Below are positions 1 through 5,600 of a stretch of DNA of 6,566 bases, piece by piece (position 1 is the stretch's first letter; every line of letters starts with the position of its first letter). A program made the position numbers and the translations under genes. The stretch spans positions 1 to 6,566 of the forward strand of contig CAAGEF010000105.1 in the NCBI GenBank assembly GCA_900768805.1, in the 5' to 3' direction. Source of the DNA: Clostridia bacterium (GTDB taxonomy: Bacteria > Bacillota > Clostridia > TANB77 > CAG-508). The notes below the pieces were generated by a model that ran no database searches, had not been told where the DNA came from, and saw only the letters and a list, made by a program, of their open reading frames with translations.

Positions 1-1607
1 TATATGAAATAAAAGAATCTAAAACTATAGATGGATTAGTTTTGAATAAAACAAGGTTTGAAGTAAAATTTGAACAAAAAGATTTAGTTACAAAAGTATA
101 TGAAGTAAAATTAGGAGTTTCAAATGATACTACTTTAGTTGATATATCAAAAACAGACATTACAGGAGATAAAGAATTACTTGGTGCAAAATTAACTATA
201 ACAGATAAAGATGATAAAGTAATAGACTCTTGGGTATCAACTGAAAAAACACATAAAATTGAAGGTTTAACAATAGGCAAGGAATATACTTTAACTGAAG
301 AAATTGCACCAGATGGATATGCAATTGCTTCTAGTATTAAATTTACAATCAATGATACTAATAAAATTCAAAAAGTTAATATGAAAGATAAAATAATTAC
401 AATGTCAAAAGTTGATATTGGTGGAGAGGAAGTTGAAGGAGCTAAAATTCAAATACTAGATAGAAATGGAAAAATAGTAGATGAATGGACATCAACAAAA
501 GAAGAACATAAAATAAAAAATTTAAAAGAGAATGAAATATATACATTACACGAAGAAACTGCTCCAGATGGTTTTGTAAAAATAAGCGATGTTACATTCA
601 AAGTAACAGATAAAAAAGAAAATCAACATATTGATGTAGTTGATAAAGTAGTTATTGTTTCAAAACAAGACATTGGTGGAAATGAAATTGAAGGAGCTAA
701 ATTACAAGTTCTTGATTTAAATGGTAATGTAATTGATGAATGGATTTCTGAAAAAGAATCTCATAAAGTTTCTGGACTTGAAGAAGGAAAAAATTATAAA
801 TTACATGAAGAAGTTTCAATAGGTAACTTTGTAAAAGCAACTGATATTGAGTTTACTGTATCAAAAGAAAAAGAAACTCAAAAGGTAGTTATGATTGATA
901 AATTAGTAGAAGTTGCAAAAACTGATATTACTAATGGAAAAGAATTAGAAGGTGCAGAACTTGAAGTAACAGATGAAGAAGGAAATGTAATTGATAAATG
1001 GACTTCCACAAAAGAGCCACATCAAGTTAAAGGATTAGAAGAAGGAAAAACTTATATTCTAAAAGAAACAACAGCACCTTATGGTTATGAAATAACAGAA
1101 GAAATTAAGTTTGTTGTAACAACTGATAAAGAAATTCAAAAAGTTGAAATGAAAGACATGCCAATATTAAACGATATTACTTTAATCAAAATTGATGCTG
1201 ATACTAAAGAAAAAATATTAGATAAATTTACGTTTGGATTATATGAAGATTTAGAATGTACTAAACTAATTCAACAAATAGATTCAAATAAAGACGAAGG
1301 CACAATAGTATTTAAAGATTTAAGATATGGAATATACTATGTAAAAGAAGTATCTGCTCCAAAAGGATATCAGAAATCAGATAAAATAGTTAAAATTGAA
1401 ATAAATGATAAAGGTATATTTATTGATGATAATCAAATAAAAAAAGATGAAAACGAAGTATATAGCTTTGAATTCGAGGATCATTTAATTGAAACTCCAA
1501 AAACAGGAGATGAAGGTCGTATCAGAATATGGCTAGCAGTGTTATGTGTTTCTATAATAATTCTTTTAGGAATTGCAATATTTTGGAAAAAGATTTTAGG
1601 AAAATAA
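1..1607 (+). CDS. Sortase-anchored Cna_B/SpaA-type surface protein, C-terminal part (5' end outside window)
   Basis: This is a cell-wall-anchored surface protein or pilin-like adhesin. The frame is open to the left edge (first full codon at 3), so the TTG at 42 is not the start and the N-terminus is missing. Residues are numbered from codon 42. Residues 1-32 finish one domain; upstream codons read YEIKESKTIDG, a typical Cna_B ending. Four repeats follow at about 33-117, 118-203, 204-289 and 290-375, then a divergent SpaA-like domain at about 376-480. Candidate isopeptide Lys residues are K37, K123, K208, K293 and K383. Candidate Glu residues are E86, E171, E256, E342 and E436, and Asp partners are D116, D201, D286, D372 and D480. 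A TPKTG sortase motif (485-489), a hydrophobic helix (about 496-515) and a KKILGK tail end the protein. The family normally self-cross-links through intramolecular Lys-Asn/Asp isopeptide bonds. Such proteins occur beside ICE conjugation genes; a role in donor-cell contact is inference. The ligand is unknown. Confidence 0.9.
   Translation, partial: YEIKESKTIDGLVLNKTRFEVKFEQKDLVTKVYEVKLGVSNDTTLVDISKTDITGDKELLGAKLTITDKDDKVIDSWVSTEKTHKIEGLTIGKEYTLTEEIAPDGYAIASSIKFTINDTNKIQKVNMKDKIITMSKVDIGGEEVEGAKIQILDRNGKIVDEWTSTKEEHKIKNLKENEIYTLHEETAPDGFVKISDVTFKVTDKKENQHIDVVDKVVIVSKQDIGGNEIEGAKLQVLDLNGNVIDEWISEKESHKVSGLEEGKNYKLHEEVSIGNFVKATDIEFTVSKEKETQKVVMIDKLVEVAKTDITNGKELEGAELEVTDEEGNVIDKWTSTKEPHQVKGLEEGKTYILKETTAPYGYEITEEIKFVVTTDKEIQKVEMKDMPILNDITLIKIDADTKEKILDKFTFGLYEDLECTKLIQQIDSNKDEGTIVFKDLRYGIYYVKEVSAPKGYQKSDKIVKIEINDKGIFIDDNQIKKDENEVYSFEFEDHLIETPKTGDEGRIRIWLAVLCVSIIILLGIAIFWKKILGK
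138..1166 (+). repeat. Four tandem Cna_B protein repeats of about 258 bp
   Basis: The coding sequence is built of four consecutive units at about 138-392, 393-650, 651-908 and 909-1166 (85 or 86 residues each). Each unit runs: (S/A)K-x-D near the start, then E-x-x-GA, a D-(E/S/K)-W-x-S-x-(K/E) segment, a G-L or N-L turn, Y-x-L-x-E, and a closing strand ending in Asp. Units 2 and 3 share DIGG-x-E-x-EGAK and look like the most similar pair. The similarity is clear in protein and partial in DNA, so the duplications are not all very recent. Unit edges are approximate. Confidence 0.85.
1494..1604 (+). other. Cell-wall sorting signal (TPKTG, membrane helix, basic tail)
   Basis: These codons encode TPKTGD, then a short charged spacer (EGRIR), about 20 hydrophobic residues (IWLAV to FW, about 1527-1586) and KKILGK before the stop. 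This is the three-part sorting signal that sortase cleaves between Thr and Gly. The first position is Thr rather than the Leu of canonical LPxTG. ETPKTGD-like forms are common in Cna_B proteins of clostridia. The cognate sortase gene is not in the window. Confidence 0.85.
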
Positions 1608-1625
1608 GCAGTTAATTTTTTTTTA

Positions 1626-1634
1626 TGATATAAT
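1626..1634 (+). promoter_or_regulatory. Extended -10 promoter for the hydrolase gene
   Basis: TGATATAAT contains a perfect TATAAT at 1629-1634 preceded by TG one base upstream, the extended -10 element. At 16-18 bp spacing the -35 region is poor (best TAAGCA at 1605-1610, three of six matches). Extended -10 promoters can work without a good -35. The predicted transcript start is near 1641, giving a leader of about 75 nt to the TTG start at 1717. The promoter lies right after the surface-protein stop codon, so the hydrolase can be transcribed independently. Confidence 0.65.
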
Positions 1635-1700
1635 ATTTTACAAGTAATACATAATGAAAAGTTTAAGTTTTTTTAAAGAAAATTTTAATCTTATTATTAC

Positions 1701-1707
1701 AGAGGAG
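1701..1707 (+). promoter_or_regulatory. Shine-Dalgarno site that fixes the hydrolase start at 1717
   Basis: AGAGGAG directly abuts the ATG at 1708, which leaves no spacing, but lies 9 nt before the in-frame TTG at 1717. The earlier in-frame ATG at 1654 has no purine-rich site before it. The TTG start is therefore preferred. Confidence 0.7.
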
Positions 1708-1716
1708 ATGAGTATA

Positions 1717-2385
1717 TTGAAAATTAAAGTAAATGGAATTGAATTAAATTATGATGTTATTGGAAAAGGAAAAGCTGTTATTCTTTTAAATCCAAATACT
1801 GTCCATACAAAACTTTATATGAAACCAATTGCAAAGTTATTTAGTCAAGATTTTAAAGTATATTGTGTAGATAGGAGAGGGTGTGGAAAAAGTACAAGAG
1901 TTTGTGAGATGACGTATGAGGAATCAGCTAAGGATATTTATGAAATGATTCAAGAATTAAAGTTAGATAAACCTGTAATAGTAGGATTAAGTGGTGGAGC
2001 GTCAGTAGCAATGCATTTAGCTCTAAAGTATCCAAATGTTATATCTAAATTAATATTATGTAGTGGGTCTGCAAGAAAAATAAACATTAAATCAAAGGGA
2101 TTTTTTGATAAATTAATTTGGTATCCAGGTAAAAAGAACGCGGATAAATTTTGGAAATTAATTGATGAAGCTAGAGAAATAAAAGTAGAAGAATTAAATT
2201 CTATAAAAGCTAAAACATTAGTGGTAAATGGAGGAATTCGTGATATTATTCCTGTTTCAGAGGCAGAATATCTTTCAAACAATATAGAGAACTCTAAAAT
2301 TTGGATATTGGAAAAAGAGAAACATTGTAGTTATGCTAGGAAGAAGTATTGGTATGATGAAGTAAAAAAATTTATAAATGAATAA
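1717..2385 (+). CDS. Small alpha/beta-fold hydrolase (222 aa, TTG start)
   Basis: This is a cytoplasmic alpha/beta-hydrolase-fold enzyme; no signal peptide or membrane segment is seen. The TTG start at 1717 gives MKIKVNGIELNYDVIG, the usual first strands of this family, and sits 9 nt after AGAGGAG. The ATG at 1654 would add 21 residues with no ribosome site. The nucleophile elbow is GLSGG with Ser92. The likely acid is Asp176 (GIRDIIP) and the likely base His203 (EKHCSY). The core also shows VYCVDRRGCGKS (48-59), as in hydrolases of this group. Where many members have HG or NGN at the oxyanion loop, this one has NPNTVH (25-30). The lid between about 117 and 165 is short, so the protein is smaller than many relatives (about 250-280 aa). 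It has its own promoter and terminator, suggesting an accessory or cargo gene. The substrate cannot be predicted; an esterase, lipase-like or C-C hydrolase activity is possible. Confidence 0.85.
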   Translation: MKIKVNGIELNYDVIGKGKAVILLNPNTVHTKLYMKPIAKLFSQDFKVYCVDRRGCGKSTRVCEMTYEESAKDIYEMIQELKLDKPVIVGLSGGASVAMHLALKYPNVISKLILCSGSARKINIKSKGFFDKLIWYPGKKNADKFWKLIDEAREIKVEELNSIKAKTLVVNGGIRDIIPVSEAEYLSNNIENSKIWILEKEKHCSYARKKYWYDEVKKFINE

Positions 2386-2388
2386 TAT

Positions 2389-2404
2389 ATCAAATTTATT
2401 TGAT
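2389..2404 (+). repeat. 16-nt A/T-rich inverted repeat after the hydrolase stop
   Basis: ATCAAA and TTTGAT face each other across a 4-nt TTTA centre, starting 3 nt after the stop codon. No T-tract follows, so it is a poor terminator. It could be a protein-binding palindrome or chance in A+T-rich DNA. Confidence 0.3.
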
Positions 2405-2426
2405 TAATTGATTATATATGAATTTT

Positions 2427-2456
2427 AAGAGAGGTTTAGCAATAAGCCTCTTTTTT
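2427..2456 (+). terminator. Rho-independent terminator between hydrolase and the downstream operon
   Basis: AGAGGTTT (2430-2437) pairs with AAGCCTCT (2444-2451) around an AGCAAT loop. This gives eight base pairs with one G-U, extendable at the base by the A's at 2427-2428 pairing into the T-run. A T-run follows at 2451-2456. The T-run supports termination on the + strand only. It ends the hydrolase transcript. It lies 25 nt before the start of the next gene, so it could also act as an attenuator for read-through into that gene. Confidence 0.85.
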
Positions 2457-2481
2457 ATACCTAAAAATAAGGAGGAAAACG

Positions 2482-2736
2482 ATGGCAGTTTATAAAATGA
2501 ATGAAATAATGAAAACATTGGATAAGCTATTTAAATATAATGTTAAAACAACTGAAAAAGTTGCAAATCTAAAATGGCAAGATTTAGACTCCATTGGAGA
2601 TTTTTCACCTTTTGAGAAAAGTCTTATTATGGACTTAAAAGTTGTTATAGAAAGCAACTATAAATCAAACAAAAGAAGAAAAATTGAAAAAGGAATTATT
2701 GAATTCCTATCAGGAATTGATGGAAAGGAGGAATGA
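2482..2736 (+). CDS. Small uncharacterised protein (84 aa) preceding the polyvalent protein
   Basis: I cannot assign a function to this gene. The start is well supported: AAGGAGG at 2469-2475 lies 6 nt before ATG. The product is soluble and highly charged, with no signal peptide, membrane helix, cysteine or recognisable catalytic motif. Predicted character is mostly helical: MNEIMKTLDKLF near the start, a conserved-looking FSPFEKSLIMDL in the middle (about 41-52), and a basic NKRRKIEKG patch near residues 63-71. Its TGA stop ends 2 nt before the preferred start of the next gene, whose ribosome site lies inside this gene's last codons. The two are therefore almost certainly co-transcribed and perhaps translationally coupled. 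From memory, small proteins of this kind precede the ArdC/methylase/helicase gene in Firmicute ICEs. A partner or regulatory role for the large protein is inference from position only. Confidence 0.8.
   Translation: MAVYKMNEIMKTLDKLFKYNVKTTEKVANLKWQDLDSIGDFSPFEKSLIMDLKVVIESNYKSNKRRKIEKGIIEFLSGIDGKEE
2724..2731 (+). promoter_or_regulatory. Shine-Dalgarno site that fixes the polyvalent-protein start at 2739
   Basis: AAAGGAGG lies 7 nt before the ATG at 2739 but only 1 nt before the in-frame ATG at 2733, which overlaps the previous stop as ATGA. The start at 2739 (MPSKLEN) is therefore preferred. The site is inside the final codons of the upstream gene. Confidence 0.8.
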
Positions 2737-2738
2737 TA

Positions 2739-5600
2739 ATGCCTTCAAAATTAGAAAATATAGTTAGTCTGTATAGTGAAACACTATCAGATATTAGTAG
2801 AAGTTCAAAAAATTGGACTTCTTTTTTACTGTCTGCATCAGCAAATTATAAATATGGTTTTCAAGATCAAGTATTAATTTTTGTACAAAGACCAGATGCA
2901 ACAGCGTGTGCTAATATTGAAACATGGAATAAACAAGTTAAAAGATGGGTTAATAAAGGTGCAAAAGGAATAGCTTTATTAAATGAAGAAAATGGTAGAA
3001 CAACATTAAGACATGTTTTCGATGTATCAGATACTCATAATTATTACGGTACAAAACTTAATCTTTGGAAAGTTGAAAATAAATATAAAGAAGAAATTAT
3101 TGAATCGTTAGAGGCAAGGTTTGGAACTCTTGAAAATAAAACAAGTTTGGCTGAAGCGATAATATCTGCATCTTATAATTCTGTTGAAGATAATTTACCA
3201 GATTATTTAAATGATTTAATTAATTCTAAAGAAGATAGCTTATTAGAAGAATTTGATGATTTTGGTATTGAAATTAAATTTAGAAGATTATTATCAAATA
3301 GTGTAGCATTTATGACCATGAATAGATGTGGAATAAATCCATTTGACTATTTTTCAATGGATGATTTTATTGATATATATGATTTTAATACTATTGATAC
3401 AATATCAAGAATTGGTGCAGCAACAAGTGATATAGCTGAAACTAATTTAAGGGAAATTCACAATACTATAAAAGAATTAAAAATAAATGAAAAAAATATA
3501 AATCGCACATTTGTAGAAACAGAAATAATAAAAGATAATATAGAAAAAGAAAGTGAGAGGAGTGAAGATTATGGAAATAACATACAGAAAAGTAGGAGAT
3601 TATCAAATTCCAAATTTAATGTTGGAGGAAACGAACGAGAATCAATTTCAGGGCAAATATTATCAAATGAGGTTACATTATCTAAAGGAACACAAAAAAG
3701 GGTTATACACGGCTTTAATGATGAAAAACAAGATAACAGAACATTTAGTAGAAATACAAGAAACAGCAACCAAAAGATTAAATCAAATAATTCAAGAGTT
3801 GATGATGAAGGAACAAATAACAGAAGAATTGAAAGAGAAAGACCAAATGACTTGGATTCAAATGATGAACAACATCAAGAACTCAGCAGAAGAGATAATA
3901 TATCAAGAGATAATTTACAATTAAATTTAATTTCTGAAGAAGAGCAGAAAAAAGTAATAGCAGATATGTCTGAAAATGATATACCTGCTAATTTTGTTTT
4001 TACGCAAGAAATGATTGATTTAACATTACAGGAAGGTAGTCATTTTTCTGAAGGTAAGTTTAGAATTTATAGACAAATGACAACAAGCTTATCTTCTAAA
4101 GAAAATGCAGAATTTTTAAAACATGAATATGGAATTGGTGGAGCAAGTTCAGCTTATAGAGATTCAGAAATAGGAATAGATTATGATGCTAAAGGTATTA
4201 GATTACATTTAGGGTATGGAGAAAATAGACCAGAGAAATTACTTTCTTGGAGTGAAGTTGAAAAAAGAATAAAACAACTTATAATGTCTGATAGATATTT
4301 GAATCAAAAGGAATTTGATGAATATTTAAATTGGCTTGAAAGAGATAAACAAGAAAAAATACAAGAAGTTAAAGAAATACAAGAAGGAAAAGTTTTAGAT
4401 TATCATTTAGGTGATATTGTTTATATTGGAAGTGATCAATATGAAATATCTAATATTGGAGTATTTGATATTGAACTTTATGATGTTAAATATCCATTGT
4501 TTGGAAGAACAATGTCAAAAGAAGAATTTGAAACAAAAATTAAAGAAAACCCTACAAACTCTCATTTATTTAAGATTAAAGAAATAAATACTGATAATAT
4601 AATTTATAATCAACTTAATGAAAATTATCAATTATCAAATGACCAATATTTTCATTTCCATACAAATGATGAAGGTTATTATTATGAAATATATGATAAT
4701 AAAGGTCGAACAATTGATGGTGGGTTATTAGAATATTCTGAAATTGATAACACATCTCAACGTTTAAAAGATATAAGATTAAGACTTGCAGAATTTTCAG
4801 GTTTTACTGAATTAGCAAATGATAATCTTATGAGTGTGACACAAGAATTTATAGATAATTTAGAAAATAATGAAATAGAATTAGAAACAAATATTATCCC
4901 ATCATTCAATAGTCAAGTTGAAGAAAAAGTATCCATTAAAGCAAATTCAATAAGTTCAGAAAAAGATAGAATTAATTATAAAATAACAGATGATAATTTA
5001 GGTGTTGGTACTCCAAAAGAACGATTTAATAATAATATCGAAGCTATAAAAGTATTAAAAAAATGTGAAAGTGAAAATAGATTAGCCACAAATGAAGAAC
5101 AAGATATTTTATCGAAATATGTCGGTTGGGGTGGTCTTGCAAATGCTTTCAATAAGGATGATAGCAATTGGAGTAATGAATATAATATTCTTGCTGATTT
5201 ATTGACTGAAGAAGAATATAAAAATGCTAGGGCATCAACTTTAACAGCATTTTATACACCACCAATAGTTATTAAATCAATGTATAAAGTGTTAGAAAAT
5301 ATTGGTGTTAAAACAGCTAACATATTAGAGCCTAGTTGTGGTACAGGTAACTTTTTAGGTAATGTACCAGATTCAATTGATAATAAAATTTATGGAATTG
5401 AGCTAGATTCAATTTCGGGAAGAATTTCAAGACAACTATATCAAAAGGAAAATATCGTAATAAATGGTTATGAAAAAGTTGATTTACCAGATAGTTTCTT
5501 TGACATTGCTATTGGAAATGTTCCTTTTGGAGATTTCAAGATAAATGATAAAAGATATGATAAAAATAATTTTTTAATACATGATTATTTCTTTCGGTAA
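2739..5600 (+). CDS. Polyvalent ICE protein, N-terminal part: ArdC-like domain plus N6-adenine methylase core, ends at a frameshift
   Basis: This is the first 953 residues of a very large multidomain protein typical of Firmicute conjugative elements. Residues about 5-105 resemble the ArdC-type N-terminus (NYKYGFQDQVLIF, ETWNKQVKRW). A helical part runs to about 255, and a polar Asn/Arg/Glu-rich linker to about 392. A globular accessory domain (about 398-543; EYGIGGASSAY, LLSWSEVEKRI) follows, then two beta-rich accessory segments (about 552-614, starting near YHLGDIVYIG, and about 636-687). The methylase part starts near 747 and shows YVGWGG (794-799), FYTPP (838-842), motif I EPSCGTGNF (864-872, SAM binding) and motif IV NVPFG (927-931, an NPPY variant). 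The frame then stops (TAA at 5598) in the middle of the fold; the rest continues in another frame from about 5596. ArdC domains bind DNA and counter restriction. Methylation of element DNA during transfer is inferred. It follows the 84-residue gene by 2 nt. Confidence 0.85.
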   Translation: MPSKLENIVSLYSETLSDISRSSKNWTSFLLSASANYKYGFQDQVLIFVQRPDATACANIETWNKQVKRWVNKGAKGIALLNEENGRTTLRHVFDVSDTHNYYGTKLNLWKVENKYKEEIIESLEARFGTLENKTSLAEAIISASYNSVEDNLPDYLNDLINSKEDSLLEEFDDFGIEIKFRRLLSNSVAFMTMNRCGINPFDYFSMDDFIDIYDFNTIDTISRIGAATSDIAETNLREIHNTIKELKINEKNINRTFVETEIIKDNIEKESERSEDYGNNIQKSRRLSNSKFNVGGNERESISGQILSNEVTLSKGTQKRVIHGFNDEKQDNRTFSRNTRNSNQKIKSNNSRVDDEGTNNRRIERERPNDLDSNDEQHQELSRRDNISRDNLQLNLISEEEQKKVIADMSENDIPANFVFTQEMIDLTLQEGSHFSEGKFRIYRQMTTSLSSKENAEFLKHEYGIGGASSAYRDSEIGIDYDAKGIRLHLGYGENRPEKLLSWSEVEKRIKQLIMSDRYLNQKEFDEYLNWLERDKQEKIQEVKEIQEGKVLDYHLGDIVYIGSDQYEISNIGVFDIELYDVKYPLFGRTMSKEEFETKIKENPTNSHLFKIKEINTDNIIYNQLNENYQLSNDQYFHFHTNDEGYYYEIYDNKGRTIDGGLLEYSEIDNTSQRLKDIRLRLAEFSGFTELANDNLMSVTQEFIDNLENNEIELETNIIPSFNSQVEEKVSIKANSISSEKDRINYKITDDNLGVGTPKERFNNNIEAIKVLKKCESENRLATNEEQDILSKYVGWGGLANAFNKDDSNWSNEYNILADLLTEEEYKNARASTLTAFYTPPIVIKSMYKVLENIGVKTANILEPSCGTGNFLGNVPDSIDNKIYGIELDSISGRISRQLYQKENIVINGYEKVDLPDSFFDIAIGNVPFGDFKINDKRYDKNNFLIHDYFFR

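Noticed and set aside
42..44. TTG at 42 as the start of the surface protein
   Set aside because: The frame is open to the window edge, the upstream codons encode a typical Cna_B domain end, and no Shine-Dalgarno site precedes the TTG.
138..1166. Regular repeats as a CRISPR array or mobile repeat
   Set aside because: The periodicity is about 258 bp, matches whole protein domains in one open frame, and lacks identical short repeats and spacers.
1613..1624. T-run after the surface protein as a terminator
   Set aside because: A run of T's is present but I could find no stable G/C-containing stem before it. Termination here remains unproven.
1950..2282. Antisense 110-codon frame opposite the hydrolase
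   Set aside because: It is a mirror of a well-supported gene with a catalytic triad. It has no ribosome site and no recognisable protein features.
3569..3769. Short antisense frame opposite the linker
   Set aside because: It is low-complexity complement of the real coding frame, with no start signals or domain.
3553..3924. Overlapping 123-codon + strand frame inside the polyvalent gene
   Set aside because: It lies wholly within the polar linker of the real gene. Its composition reflects the A-rich repetitive codons of that linker, its start is GTG, and it has no domain character. An internal AGAGGAG-like stretch near an ATG at 3571 is most easily chance.
4976..5167. Short antisense frame opposite the methylase start
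   Set aside because: The + strand frame here carries conserved methylase motifs (YVGWGG), so the antisense frame is a shadow.
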